The notes beneath the pieces were generated by a model, which did no database searches, had not been told where the DNA came from, and was given only the letters and a program-made list of their open reading frames with translations. DNA of 64,000 nucleotides. Origin: Homalodisca vitripennis. Lineage: Eukaryota; Arthropoda; Insecta; Hemiptera; Cicadellidae. Location of the stretch: the NCBI RefSeq assembly GCF_021130785.1, contig NC_060215.1:67646501-67710500 (forward strand), written 5' to 3'. Shown here piece after piece: positions 1 to 12,557 of the stretch (position 1 is the stretch's first letter; each line of letters begins with the position of its first letter). A program made the position numbers and the translations under genes.

Positions 1-1106
1 TACCTGTAAGGGTAATCAAGCTAATGCTTTACTTCAAGTTTATCTCGTTTAAAAGATGACTGCAGCGTTGTGCATAATGATTCTATATTGTGGGAACAAT
101 AGGAAACACAACTGGAATTAAATGGTCGACAATTTTTAGTAAAATTACATTTTTTAACTTTCTTCAGATTTATTCTTAGTTTTATCACCGAGTTAATAAG
201 ATATCATTTCTTATTTTTTGATAGACAATTAGGGATTACTTATCATAGACACTTTTTTAGTTTTGTGCATATAACATTTTCTATGTCATCCACATTGTTC
301 AGTTTATATATTTCATTCCAAGTTGTGTCTGAAATTGTAATAACTGATTGGTTTACATTAAATTTGGAAAAATCTCTGTAACTTACGAATTTTGGTTTTA
401 CTTTATTTGTTTTAAAATCTAAATATCACAATAAACAAGTTTATGGTCTGTCATCTTCACACCTCTTCAAACAATCTGCAACTTTAAAAATTCATAGCTC
501 GGAAACTTTTGATTCGATTTAGACCGAATGTTTATGCAATGTAGATACAAGTGTACTGTAATTGACTATGACATTAGAATTTTATAATAGTATAAAAATA
601 AAGCGGAAATTAAATTACCGTATTAACTATTAATCTTGACCAGATGTCCACAAAATTCAACAATTAGTCTCATAATGGACCTCTTAGTCATTATCCTGAG
701 CGTGTAATTTTTAAACCGCTATTAAAAATGTTTAATTTTTAAGACAGATTAAATATTGAATGACAAAAATGTAGGCCACATTATCCTGCTGGTACTTTGC
801 TACCTTTAGTGTTCATAGTAGCAGTACTGTACAGGCAATTGTGAGTTTTTGAGCAGATTTTGTTACTCTACAGTAACCGGCAACTGTTCGTTTTAATGTG
901 CAGACTGCCCAGGGTGGTGTTGCCTCATAGTTACACCAAACTAACACAATACAGAACTGTTCAGAGCTCGGCAGCTCACTCACTTCTGTGACAACTAATC
1001 ACATTGTGACTACTGCAAAAGATACTTTGTACTGGGTACTTGTCTGTCCCAAGAGTATAAGTTACTGCAAACTGAAAGTACCCTGTAAAGGTACTTTTAC
1101 AATACA
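1..1106. other. AT-rich sequence, no gene recognised
   Basis: I see no reading frame of interest, no structured RNA and no clear repeat. The stretch ends where the 3' tail of LINE B begins. Confidence 0.5.
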
Positions 1107-1507
1107 GATATAAGAATAAGAATAATTTATTTTCACTTCTTTTGTACATAATTTTTTTACAAAAATAAATACTTGTGCAGTAAAAAGATTCTTAGAAAAA
1201 AAATTACAAAATGAAAACAATAAAAGAGAGCACTAGCTAGCACTAAGAATAATAGAGCATCATGCCAGGAATGACTACAAAAAAATCTTAGTCACATTTA
1301 CATTTAATCTAGGAACTAAACAACAACAAAAAATATTAATAAGTACCAGAGAAATTATTACATATTACATACAAGTATTTATATTAAATCAAAAGTGAAA
1401 ATTTAGGACCTCTAAGGTAAAAAACCTGTTTAGAGGCTCCATTGCTAAAATAGAAATAACAAAAATAAATATCAGCTCTCAGAGACATTAGACATATAAG
1501 AAAAAGT

Positions 1508-4334
1508 GAGGCGTTCAGAGGTCAATCTGACTAACTCCATAAAACAGAAATGTTTCGTAACTAACAGTTAAAGTTACTTAAGAATAAAAAACTCTGCTAT
1601 GGTTTTAGCACATTTTTAAGTAAACTCATTCACTTTTTACTGTAAAGGGAAGCCTTTTAACACTTAATTAAAAAAAAGAAAAAAATATATATCTTTAAAA
1701 AAATTAAAAAATACTACATTTGATATGGAGTTAATCACATTGCCAACTGAAAGGTGTTGACAAAAATTCTGAGTGGTTTTTATACAAGTTACTTTATTAA
1801 ACAAATACAAAGCAAACAAATATCTGTTAAATAAAAAAGTAATCAGTGTTACTATAGATAACAAAAAATAGTAGGCTGAGTTTGGAAACTAGGAAAAAAT
1901 AAGTCCTAAGCCTAAATACAGATAAAATTTAGGTTCTTTTATCATTAGTCTGAGTAGGTTAATGCAGTCATCATCACTTCCAGGTTCATTTTCCAGGACA
2001 CCTCTTTCAGTTTTTAAGTTTTTATAATAGTTGTGATGAACTGGAGGTATAAACTTCAATAGGTCCATCATGTCCTTCTTTTTTGCCATGGTGATCGGTC
2101 TTGATGTGTGATAAACAAGATCTTGTGGCACATTGGCTAGGTTTTCCAAGGGACGTCCATGTTCTTTCTTTCGGATGTTTATTTTTCCAAATGGCATGTC
2201 TGGTGAGAAAGTAACTTTATACTTTACAGCAAATGGTTCGGTTTTTTCTCAATTCTAATCCATCTAATTTTCAGCCAGTTCACTGGTTCACCTTCAACAT
2301 TTTTTTTTCCTGTTCGTTATAGATTTTTCTAAAGTCTCTGTTGAATAGAAGTCTTCATGGTTCATTTCAGTGAGCAAATATTTGTTCGTTTTCCTGCAAC
2401 TAAGAATAATATCATACCAATCTCTCGGTGAATAGATGTTTGCTACTAGTTTTTGCTCTCTTTTCAATAAAAGAAAAATCTGAGTCGTTTGGGAGGTAAC
2501 TATGACCTGGTACAAGGAACTTCAAGTCAATAGTTTCAGTGTTGCCACGCTGATTTTGCAGGTATTTCATAAGAGATAAAACAACTTTGATGTTGCGATT
2601 CTGACCGCCACATGAGTCTGAGTACATGACAATATGTTTTGCATTATTGCCATGGATAGTCAGGTGTTTTGTAAGGCAAGAACTTATTTCCTGAGAACCC
2701 CTAGAACCTTCGGTTTCAGGCCATACATACATGTAGGCTTTCTTATTATTAAAAACGTGAACACCAAAGTCATAAACATACAGATTTCTTTTATAGTATG
2801 CTACAGATGTAGACAGTTTTGGGAAAGCCAAAGCTTTCTGGAGATCGAAAGTTAACACGTAATAGTCATCCGAACATTTACCCTGGTCTTCCTTTTAAAC
2901 TGTCTCTTGCCTGTTCTGCCTTTCTTAGATGTAGCTCCTTCTCAATTTCTATTAATTTCCTTTCATCTTCATTTGCTAGTGTAAGTCTATTTTTAAAACA
3001 ATCACACACTTGACAAGTGTCTTTAAGTGGTGGTTTAAAATGCAGATTGAAATTAGTTGAAAATACATGATAATACATTTTTTCTTTAAACCGGAGCTTT
3101 TTTGGTTTTCATCACACCACAAGACATACAAGTCATACATTTTTTTTAATTGTTAAGTCAGGGTGTAAATATTTTCTATTGGGGTTGTGCGACCTTGTAT
3201 AGTGGCTACAGTAAGCAGGGAATGAATTTATATGGTTAAACAACATCGGAAATGTCAACTTTTATTTCCTGGAGTTGAATTTCCTTCTTCCATCTACAAC
3301 ACAGTTTATTTCATTCTTAACACAAACAATTATGAATTCGGCCATCAGACACTTGAAAGGTTTGTCTAAAGTATGTTTTACAAAACCCGAATGTCGACGT
3401 TTCTTGACTCTGACAAAAAACGAAAAAACTATGGCTTCTTGGTGGCTTAGACTGATTGGTAGGTCGACGTCTGATAATACTATTCGAATTTCACACAACC
3501 GTGGATAAATATGTTTTGTTGGGTCTGATTACCTAAACTGTAAAATGACTTGAAAAGAGTTTCCCTGTCCTCTGGTGATATTTTGTCATTGCATTTTCTT
3601 GCACACTTGCACTGTTTGTCATTAAAGACTTTTTCAGCGATTGTATGCCCTGATCTAGTTTTATACTCTTTACCAGAAAGTCTCTTTTTATTGTGTTTTG
3701 TCCTCTTCCAACTATCAGGGTTTCTTTTACGTTTACGCCCTCTAACAGCTACAGGGCTAGGCCTAACCTCAACATTTAAAAATAAAGATTCACTGATTTC
3801 CTCGCCTAACCCATCATTTGACTGGTGAACCTCATTAGAGTCTGTACTTGAACTTTTTAGGCTTCGACTTAACCGAAATTAAGTATTATTAAGTTTAGTA
3901 TTGTCTAAATCTGAACCTGGTATAAAGTCTGGATCCGAGTCCGTGTTGTCACCAAAAATGTCACTTTCACTGCTGAGCTCACTCATTTTAGGCTTTTTCC
4001 TTATTGAAATAAGCTCATAATATAATCATACAACATAAACAAACATTGTAAAGGTGTAAAACACCGTCATATTGCACAAACATAACCTTTTACACAAGCA
4101 GTTCAACAATAAACAACAAATGTCATGGAGACATGGAGTTAATCACTCTGGCTACTGAAACAACCAGTAAAATATTCAGTTGGCAGAGTAGATAGCGCAT
4201 TCTAGCAGCAAACCATTGAACTGTGGGAGTTAGTCATTTTGCCCACTGAAAATTATTCAGTAGACAATTCCAACCCTGTTAAAACCCGAAAATTAAAAAA
4301 AATGGAGTTAGTCAGATTGGCCTCTGAACGCCTC
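1508..4334 (-). mobile_element. Element A: DNA transposon with 33-bp TIRs and 4-bp TSD (AAGT)
   Basis: The ends are inverted repeats, 1508-1540 and 4302-4334, beginning GAGGCGTTCAGAGG; they match at 32 of 33 positions. AAGT flanks both sides (1504-1507, 4335-4338). A motif of the form GGAGTTARTCA..TTG..(A/C)TGAA, also part of the TIR, recurs at 1727, 4135 and 4226 and is probably a transposase-binding site. The transposase remnant lies on the - strand. Four-bp TSDs are known for the Sola superfamily among others; that assignment is only a suggestion. The element sits inside LINE B, so it is the younger of the two. Confidence 0.85.
1889..3986 (-). pseudogene. Transposase remnant of element A (DUF7869-like DDE protein)
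   Basis: Minus-strand frames, read from an ATG at 3986, give an acidic N-terminus (MSELSSESDIFGD), then a degenerate middle, then well-preserved blocks. CQVCDCFKNRL (about 3030) is a Cys motif; LTFDLQKALAFP (about 2850) carries a candidate first catalytic Asp; VMYSDSCGGQNRN (about 2630) carries the second; PGHSYLPNDSDF (about 2500) is a third conserved acidic block. The C-terminus has KFIPPVHHNYY (about 2040). These blocks match a protein family that is common in insect genomes and annotated as uncharacterised or DUF7869-like, here recalled rather than searched. At least four frame changes or stops (for example near 3890, 3500, 3070 and 2420) make it non-coding. Confidence 0.75.
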
Positions 4335-4522
4335 AAGTAATCTTCTAGTGCTAAAACAAAAGATTTCATGAGTCTAAAAAGTTTATAAATTAGAGATAGC
4401 TTATACAACTTATATACAGCAATATATAAAAGAATCTAATTAACAGTTAAATAAAAAATTTAACTTGTTCAGAAAAAAAAACAAAATACTACGTTTGAAT
4501 ATTTAAAAGAAAGTTTACATCT

Positions 4523-5835
4523 TCAAATTTCAAAAGCCACTGTTTCAGACGTTTTTAAGAAGGTATTCTTACCTTTTGATTGCTTTAAGAATGGGGGGAT
4601 TTTATGATAAATTCTTGGAGCTAAAAAGTTGAAAGTTTTTGTAAAAAAAGTGGTATATGGTTTCAGTAACAATGCTTGATTTGGATTTCTTAATATGCAT
4701 TTGTAATTATTGTATTGTTGTGTGTGTCCACTTCTGTTATAAAATAGCTTTAAAACCTTATATATAAACAAATTTTTTAGAGGTAAAATATTAAGAGAAC
4801 AAAATATTGGACGTGTTTTTTCATATTTACTCTTATTTGAAATCAGGTGTATAAAGAACTTTTGTATCATGTTAATTGGATAAATATTTGAATCATAGGT
4901 ACCGCACCAAAAGACCAAACCATACTCTATTCTGCTTTGAACTAATGAATAATAAAGCATTTTAAAAATATTTTTATCACATATCCCTTTTAGAAAAAAG
5001 AAATACCTAATTGTATTGCTAAGTTTATTTTTTAGTGATGAGATATGTACTTACCATTTCAATTCTTGATCCAACAACATTCCAAGATATTTTATAGTGT
5101 TGACTCTCCCAACTTCCTTACATGCTTCATGACAAATTTTGTTTTCACATAGACACTTAATACATTTATAAATTACTGGATTACTAAAACTAACCTCTTT
5201 TCTTAAACTAAATATCATATACTTTGTTTTGTCTACATTTAATAACATGTGATTTTCTGAAAACTATCACTGAATTGCTTTAAGGTCAAAATTGATTTTA
5301 TCTTCAACTGAATTTATATTTTTTTTTCTGTGTAACACAGGGCTGTATCATCAGCAAATGAAGTTAATTTCCCTTTAAATTTAGCATTGCAAAAATCAAT
5401 GAATATTAGAAAAAGGATAGCCCCTAGTACTGAGCCCTGTGGTACCCCTTGGTGAATAACCTTCATTTCACTTAAACAGTCCTCAATTTTCACACATTGT
5501 TTCCTATTTAGCAAATAACTATCAAACCATTTGTAAATATTTCCTCTTATTCCAATTTTCAAAAGCTTATTCAACAAAATTTTATGATCAACAGTGTCGA
5601 AGGCCTTTCTTATGTCTAAAAATAATCCTGCTGTATAATTCTCTGTATTTAAACCATTAAAAATTTCAGACAAAAAATTTAATAGGGCATCTTCTGTACT
5701 CAGTGAATCTCTGTAACCAAACTGGTTTTTACTAAAAAACTTTATTTTATCTAAATAAGCAACTAATTTTTTCTTCATTATTTTCTCAAAAACTTAAGAA
5801 AAAGTTAAAAGTAAACTAATAGGATGATAGTTACT
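4523..5835 (-). pseudogene. Reverse transcriptase remnant of LINE B
   Basis: Three minus-strand blocks together cover an RT domain and its C-terminal extension. The first (5778-5314) has NQFGYRDSLSTEDALLNF, FLDIRKAFDTVDH (first catalytic Asp), HQGVPQGSVLGAILF and LTSFADDTALCY, which is the YxDD-type active site in its FADD form. The second (5248-5051) has MLLNVDKTKYM and IKYLGMLLDQELKW, the usual block after the active site. The third (4960-4523) has LYYSLVQSRIEYGLVFW and a basic C-terminus. The pattern is that of CR1/Jockey-type LINEs. Stops and frame breaks at about 5310, 5050 and 4965 disable it. No endonuclease domain remains. Confidence 0.8.
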
Positions 5836-5843
5836 ACATATAT

Positions 5844-6481
5844 TTTATACGGAGTCGAAATAATCTCATAAAATCTGCATTTACCCATGCGCTCCTTAGC
5901 GTCACTACATGTGAAGGTGGGCATAAATTAATCCATAGTACGCAGTCATCAGTACCTGAGTTGGGCAGTATCCAGACAGAGTTCTCAAGGCAACGATTGC
6001 AGAAGACAATTTTGAGCATATTGCTTCCACATACGAGTTCCGTGTCAGACCTCGACAAGGTGAGTTCCAAGGAACTTTTTGGAACAGACTTCTTAGAGTA
6101 TGTTATCTTCCAACATAACTGCTGGACTATACATGGTTTCCATTGGTCTCGAGCAGAAATTTATGAAATTTGACTTCGTCGAATTTACTTTCAGGTTGAT
6201 TTGGTTAAAGCTTTACAAGCAGCAATTCAATTATTGAAAGGTTTCAATTTCGAAACAAGATTTTTAATTTTCACTGATGCCATCGGAGTCGTGTCATCGG
6301 CATACTTGATGAGTCGCCCTTGCTGTAATAATGAACCAATATCGTTCACATCTATCAAAAATAGTAAAGGACTCAGTATTGATTCCTGAGGAAAATCATA
6401 GCTTAAGATTTTTGGTTCCAGAAACGGAAGACGTGAGTTCGACCACATAGAAAAGAACTGAGCCACATATGTGGCACACAC
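5844..6481 (-). pseudogene. Reverse transcriptase fragment of LINE C
   Basis: The frame 6481-6227 contains FPQESILSPLLFLIDVNDI, a mutated form of the PQGSxLGPLLF block, and IKYADDTTPMASV, the YADD active site. Downstream, shifting frames give [10 protein letters not shown] (about 6110) and a tail resembling [16 protein letters not shown], which fits the YYGLIYPHL..GV block seen after the RT domain. Numerous stops separate these pieces, so nothing is expressed as a full protein. It is more decayed than the RT of LINE B or LINE D. Confidence 0.6.
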
Positions 6482-7079
6482 CGAATATCTTGCGGTTCCA
6501 ATTTTTAAAGAAGCAAACTGTTATACGCAATCGAAGGCTTTAGGAGAAAAACACATCTAAGGTGGGTTTACTAAAACGAAGGAGGAAGGGGCCTTTGGAT
6601 TCCGTCGTCTGTATCTATTGGTGCCGAACACGGGATCGGTCATCCCGGGTTTGTGGTAATAGGTAGCAGTACCTTTTGGTAAGTCAAAATGGCGGGTACC
6701 GGGGGATTGGGGCTTGGAAAGGATCAGAAGTAGCCGATACGCCCTTCCATTCCAGTGGGAGCGTTGTGATGAGAAATGTGGTAATCATGAATGTGGTATG
6801 TGGCGAAAAAGAACCTACACTAATTGCGATAAGGGCAGAGAAAACAATCTCGGCTCGAGGAACTGACTATGGAGGCCCTTGTTCCCTGTAGTTAGTAGTG
6901 GAGGTGAGATACCCAGGGGAAACCCCCAATAATCGGTGCTTCCAACAACCATGATCAAAGTAATTCTGGAAAAGTAGGCATTTTCCTCAAATGCATGCAT
7001 GTTTAAAAAGGTCCAGTCCTCTTTCTGGAGAAGAGAGTTCTAAATGGAAATGTTTGTAGATCGTATGTCTCTTTTCTTG

Positions 7080-7700
7080 TATCAATCATGAGGATCTTTT
7101 CCAGTTTATTACTATTAATGAGACCCTCTTTGGCTACTGTTATGACCACAGATGCTTCCACGTTCGGAATGTTCATTATGATGTTATCGATCGCTGTTTA
7201 AGATGGTGCTGACACTCTCGTTGGAGTGTTGATGGACCAGGCAAGACCTAAAGAATACAGAATGTCATCAAATTGTTTTGTTTTTTGGTCCTGGAGATCG
7301 AAAACATTTATATTGATATTGCCCAGTATAATGAAATAACCACGGTTCCTAGTCAGGTCTCTCAGGAGGATTTAAAAACTCGAGAAAAAATGACTTATTA
7401 CACTGGGAGACCGTTAAACTCGCAGTTTGGAACAATTTGATACCTCCAGCATTAAAATTTGTGTCTGACGTGTTTTAATTTTAAATTAAGTTAAGATTGG
7501 CGATGAGATGAGATTTGGCGTTTGGCAAAAATAACAACTCCAAACCCTTTGGCAACTTATAATTTGGAATTTTTAGGGATTCGACATTTGTTTTGTCGTA
7601 CCAATTTTCGGCTACGACAAATAAGCCAAGGGAATGCCCCTCGCTAATTATCGCCTTAATTTGTTGCTATCCATTGCATTTTGGTGAAGCAAATGGAAGA
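7080..7700 (-). pseudogene. APE-type endonuclease remnant of LINE C
   Basis: Translating the reverse strand by eye gives the block LGNINVNVFDLQDQKTKQF (near 7320), a decayed GDFNxN motif, followed by SLGLAWSINTPTRVSAPS and TAIDNIIMNIP, the usual PTRV and xxIDNII blocks of LINE endonucleases. Further upstream (about 7650) VVAENWYDKTN resembles the early LTExW block. Stops occur between the blocks. No single open frame is long enough to be listed as a gene. Confidence 0.5.
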
Positions 7701-7770
7701 GATAATTTTGTGATTAAGAAATTTTTTAATTTACCTGGCTATCTGAAGAGGGTGCCCTAAAAAATTGAAT

Positions 7771-8355
7771 TATCAGCGATGTTACTGGAGGCTGCGATAG
7801 AGTTGGACACGGCCTCAGCGTAGGTATGATACCTATGATGAGCCGTGCTAGTGTTCTCTTGTCCTACTACTAGTACATGGTATACTATGCAGTGTAAAGC
7901 CCGGTCGTCGTATATTGCTCCAGTCCATCAACGTTACTCCCTCATGGCGACAACACAGTTCCGCTATGTAATTTGTTATCAACCTGACGTTCTTTTTACA
8001 AAGCTGTTTGGTGCCAATTCGTAACGGTGTGGAATGGTATTTACTATCACTTTAGAGATTGAGCTCAATTTATTGTATAATCGAGTTTTCCATTTCCTTG
8101 TATGTTTTGTGTCCCACTCCGTTCACTACATAATTTGTGCCCGCTATGAGGACGTAGCAGTGGTCTGCAGAAGGTGCATTTGTCAGAGGTACACGCGACG
8201 GTCAATATACCGGCTCCTGGTTTACAGACCACTAACGGTTATTTGCGAGTGCAGATTTTCTCTAACCAGGCCAGAGATGTAGTGAGCATGACTGTCACTA
8301 GCAATGGAGATTGTTTTAGCGGGATCTTCATTTGTTGCTCATTATTTCTTCTATT
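7771..8355. other. Unassigned sequence between LINE C and the Jockey fragment
   Basis: No convincing protein homology or structured repeat was seen. It may include an upstream piece of LINE C (ORF1 or 5' UTR) but I cannot show it. Short open frames at 8034-8386 on + have no recognisable domain. Confidence 0.35.
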
Positions 8356-8504
8356 ACTTACAACAGAGCTTGTATGCAACTGCTAATTGGTTTAAGCCAT
8401 GGAGAATCAAAACTAACGAAAATAAATCAGCTCACATAACGTTTACGTTAAATCAAAATTCTTGTCCTCCAGTTACATTGAATAACGTTCATTTACCCCA
8501 AGTA
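8356..8504 (+). pseudogene. Jockey-type RT fragment, 5' piece of an interrupted LINE
   Basis: The + strand reads QQSLYATANWFKPWRIKTN, then NENKSAHITFTLN and VTLNNVHLPQV. This is the post-active-site block of Jockey LINEs (WFKKWRIKINENKSxHVTFTL...). The block stops at 8504, exactly where the (CAATT)n 3' tail of LINE D begins. It resumes at 15527 with TEVNYLGMRLDRRLT, the next expected block, in the same frame once the intervening DNA is removed. It is therefore one Jockey copy split by LINE D. It is 5'-truncated near 8356. Confidence 0.75.
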
Positions 8505-9326
8505 TTGAATTGAATCATAATTTATTTCCAATTTCGGTATATGAAATAGTGTACAAACTCAAAACTCCTTAAACATAAACAAAGTGTAACAATGTAAAAA
8601 TTAAGCAGTAATTATAAGTTATTAACGTACAATTAAAGAATCTATTTATATAACTAGTTGTACATTCGTTAATAGTAGCAGTTAATTTATTTTAAGAAGT
8701 TGAACTCATTAATAAAAAATATTAGTGACCTAGGAAATAAGCCTACATGGTCCTATAGAAAGCCTGTGCGTAGGCTCGAGTTGCTGTCATGAAACCGTGG
8801 ACGGATTGTAATTTGTTGTCTTTATTAAATATAAAAATCATGCGTGCTACGTGGTGCGCTCGTCGCGCGCGCGGCCACACACACACACACACACACTTCA
8901 TGAAATATTGTACTAATGTCAATCTAAGCGACTAATTAAAAGTATTAAAATCTAGAATAGTGTATTTCCAGAATCAAGAAGAAACGACAGAGTATTAACT
9001 TATATACACCGGTTGATTGAGAGAATTAAAGTGAAGCAGTAAAGTTAAATAGATAAATTATACTAAGAGCCACCATAAAACCATTCATAATTGTCGGTAG
9101 TGGAGTAACAGGTCAGATAAGGAGGGGGGCCAATGTTAGAAGTAGTCCCGTCTGTATTCAGCCGTATAATAATTGATTCAGCCTCGCCAATACTGATAAG
9201 AGACAACCATTCATTTAAACGTTTTTTACACATAAATACCGGTGGTGAATCGAAAATGTGGTGATCAGGAAAATATCGACAAAGATTTCTAAATAGAAGA
9301 TGGGATATAAAGAAAGAGTTAGTTGA
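8505..9326 (-). repeat. 3' UTR and tail of LINE D
   Basis: Non-coding 3' region downstream of ORF2. It holds a GC-rich patch followed by (CA)n at about 8865-8896 and ends with ATTGAATTGAATCAT on the + strand. Closely similar ends occur at 56758 and, for a short stretch, at 45715, which identifies this as the family 3' end. Confidence 0.65.
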
Positions 9327-12101
9327 TTATATGGATTTACTAATTTGCATTGGAACAACTCCAATATTCCGTGCATATCGAGTATTATGAGAATGTGAAG
9401 TTGTTGAGAAGATTGTTGTAAAGTTGTTATAAATATGGACGAGGATTGTTTTTATGAAGATTTTACGGATTGACAGAATAGCAGTTTCTTTATATAAGGT
9501 ATCAGTATGATATCTCCTACATTTTTTGTACCCAGCCTTTAAAATTGGGTTCTGAACTACGTGCAGTGACTGCAGAAGTGTTTTGTACGCTCCGCCCCAG
9601 GCTATTATTCCAAATGAAAACAATGACTGGGCGTAGGCAAAATAGGCAAGTTTAATTGCCTTTTCATTTAAAATTTCCCTTAATTGTTTGAATGCAAATA
9701 TGTATTTCCTTGTTCTTCTCTTCACATATTCAATATGACAAGACCATTTCAAACGCTTATCAAAGACAACGCCCAGATATTTATAAGACGAGACATTTTC
9801 AATACTTTCATAAGAGCAAACTTCATTATTATAACTGCCACAACTGTGAACAACTAGTCCGTCCAGGAAATAGTCTGTAGACTCCCTGAGAGAAATGGGC
9901 ATAAATTTAGTTTTCGAGGTGTTTAGTGAAAGAACATTTTGATCAAACCAACTCTTTAGGACCATAAGGTCATATAGTGCTTTTGAACGAGCATCAACCC
10001 AATCGTTGCCCTTAATTAAAATAAGGCTATCATCGGCAAATAAGACAGGTTTGCCGTTCATATTTAATTTAGAAATATTGTTTATGTATATAAAAAAACC
10101 CAACGTACTGCCCTGGACAACTCCGTAGTCCACAGGAAGCGCATCACTCTCAGTCCCACAGATAGACACAGTCTGTAGCCTATCCGTGAGGTAGCTTGTG
10201 AACCAAGAAAGCGCATTATCATTTACTCCAATATACTCCAATTTTAGAATCAACTTATTTCTATCGATGCTATCAAACGCTTTTCTTAGATCAAGAAATA
10301 TTAGAATAACACGTAAGTTGTTGGATATTGCGTCATTAATTTGCCTATTGACATCGAACAGAGAATCAGAAATGTTCCTGTCCTCTTTGAACCCATACTG
10401 ACAGTCACACAGGATTTGATTATTAGAAAGATAGTTTATAAATTGTTCTTTAATTACTAGTTCAAGAATCTTAGAGAATACACTCAAAAGGCTAATGGGA
10501 CGGAAATTATTTTTATCTAAAAAGCTCTCACCTTTATGCAAAGGAATTACTTTTGCAATTTTAAAAATATCTGGAAAAATCCCAGAAGAAAGACTTCAAT
10601 TAATTAACTGCAGGAGAGGTTTAGAAAATACATGAATGTTATCCCTTAACGTAGTGGCCGAGATACCATTACGTCCAGGGGCAGATCCCCCGCGCAGTCC
10701 AGTCACATGTCGTATTATATCGAGTTCAGTTATAGTGTGTAATGTAAACACGGTATCCAGCCTGTAGTCCGCATCACTCAAAACCGGGTCCCCACTTAAA
10801 TGAATAGTACTAGCTAGGCTGTGTCCTACTGTGGAGAAAAATATGTTAAAATCATCGGCTACTTGTTTACAAATACTATGAGTTATATAAGGGGTATCTG
10901 GAAAAATATTTTGGATTGGAAATGGATCTTTCTTTTTTACGTTACCTGCAAGTTCATTTATAATAGTCCAGAACATTTTAAGGTTATTTTGAGAATTGTT
11001 AAGTTTTGATCTGTAATATTTTTTTATATTTTTTAAGGGACTTGCTTAAATTTTGTCTGAGCGTGCGGAAAAATTGATAAAGGTCGTTTTGAAAGGTTGT
11101 TTTTTTTCAATCTTTTGCTTATTTTGTCTCTAATTCGAATTAATTTGATTAAATCGGTTGAAATCCATGGTTTTAATTTTTTTGCGGGTGGAATGCCTTA
11201 TTAGTTGTTTGGAAGAGGCTTTCATAAGACGGGAAATTGTTCTTTCAAATTGCTCTGCACAAGGTGCGATATCCTGGCAACTCATGACAAGTTCCCAGTT
11301 CAAGTGAGCGAGGTTATGGCTGAGTAAATGCATGTCCTGTGTAGTGGACTCGCCAGCGAGGTTGTCAGCATGAGGTACAGTGGCAGTGGCAGTGACAGTG
11401 ATAGTCAGGCCAGTACTGTAGTGGTCGCTCACGCCAGTCGGGAGCACAGCTGATTGTACTTTGATTTGTTCATGTCATAGTAACGTAGAAAAATGTGATC
11501 CAGACATGACGAGCAGTTATTAGTCACTCTTGTTGGTTTATCAATGCACTGAAAAAATCCTGAACCCAGTAAAATATTTAAATATCTATCGCTCGTTGCA
11601 GTACTTTTAAGTAAGTCGATATTTATGTCAACCAATATTATCCCCATCTTTCTCTTATCTAAATGATTCCAAACGTTTCCAACTGAGATAAAAACAAGTT
11701 TAAATTACTGTCAAAGGTACAATAAAGTGCAAGTATGTAAAAGTATTTATTGTAGTAATTAAATTCCATGTAGATACCGTAAACGTCACCGAGTGTTATT
11801 TGTGAAGCAGTGGCTAGTAAACGTTTACTGTAGTAAACAATAACACCGTCATTTCTGTTACGTTGCTTGTCCGTCAGCACAATGTCAAACCCCTCCAATG
11901 CCTCCCCCTCCTCCCCCTCCCAAACCAACATTCGGTCAATACAATTATATCTAAGCATGACATATCATTTAGGTAAACTAGTAGTTCGTTAAAATTTTTA
12001 TAGTAGCTCCTAATAATGCAATGACATATTTTTAGACAATCATTGCTCTCCTGACCTTGAAAAAATTTGACAAATGTTGAGTACCAGAAATTTCTAAGCA
12101 C
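9327..12101 (-). pseudogene. ORF2 of LINE D: APE endonuclease plus reverse transcriptase
   Basis: The minus strand reads an N-terminal endonuclease: CLDIIVLTECWF (about 11960), NDGVIVYYSKRL, ILVDINIDLL (about 11630), KPTRVTNNCSSCLDHIF and TGVSDHYSTGL (about 11430). A linker follows with GGSAPGRNGISATTL. The RT (10541-9327) has NNFRPISLLSVFSKILE, FLDLRKAFDSIDRN, VVQGSTLGFFIYINNI, LFADDSLILI (active site), LSLNTSKTKFM and YKYLGVVFDKRLKW, then a C-terminal HNTRYARNIGV block. Breaks include frame changes near 11900, 11650 and 11430, and a stop near 10594. A likely in-frame loss of about four residues after QGSTLG is also visible. The copy is moderately decayed. Confidence 0.8.
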
Positions 12102-12557
12102 TTGTGAAAGTTAAAAGAGCCGTCATCGTCCCTGTTCGTGGACAGGAACCCCGACACAGACTACCCCCCAGCTGAGGACACATAATCCTTTACAGTTAAA
12201 TATAACCATGGAATAAAGAAACGAAATAATCATCAATACATTTAAAAAGACAAGATTTCTATAACACTAGTACTTGAATATAATATATCTAATATTAGAC
12301 TATACACTGTTATGGTTGTAGATATAGCATCGTATTGTTTAGCTGTAGTACATAAAGATAAATTTAATTGGACTAAGAACTTGGGTGTTTTACATATGAT
12401 ATTTAAAAAAATAGACCCTTAGGTATACACTTAATTAAAGCTATGAATAAAATTACTCAATGTTATGAAAAAATAGTCACAATAAGTAAGATCTAAAAAA
12501 AGATGTATTATTGGATGGTAAATTTATATCAACCGGACTGATAGAATTTGTACTCTA

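Larger units (their letters stand above)
1107..5843 (-). mobile_element. LINE B: 5'-truncated non-LTR retrotransposon, split by element A
   Basis: The element reads on the - strand. Its 3' end is a short AATAAG-type tandem tail near 1107-1125, as expected for an LTR-less retroelement. The 3' UTR runs to 1507, is interrupted by DNA transposon A plus its AAGT duplication (1504-4338), and resumes at 4339. The reverse-transcriptase remnant follows from 4523 up to about 5835, where it starts abruptly inside the RT domain (NYHPISLL-like motif), so the 5' half is missing. CR1/Jockey-type relatives are the likely family. The outer limits are approximate and I did not identify a target duplication. 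Confidence 0.6.
5844..7770 (-). mobile_element. LINE C: old non-LTR retrotransposon remnant
   Basis: Minus-strand remnants lie in the order expected of a LINE ORF2: an APE-type endonuclease at about 7700-7100, then a reverse transcriptase at 6481-5844. Both are heavily mutated. The region between them (about 6500-7080) gives no clear protein match, although it should hold the linker and RT N-terminus. The limits are approximate; its 3' part seems to have been cut by the insertion of LINE B near 5843. Confidence 0.5.
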
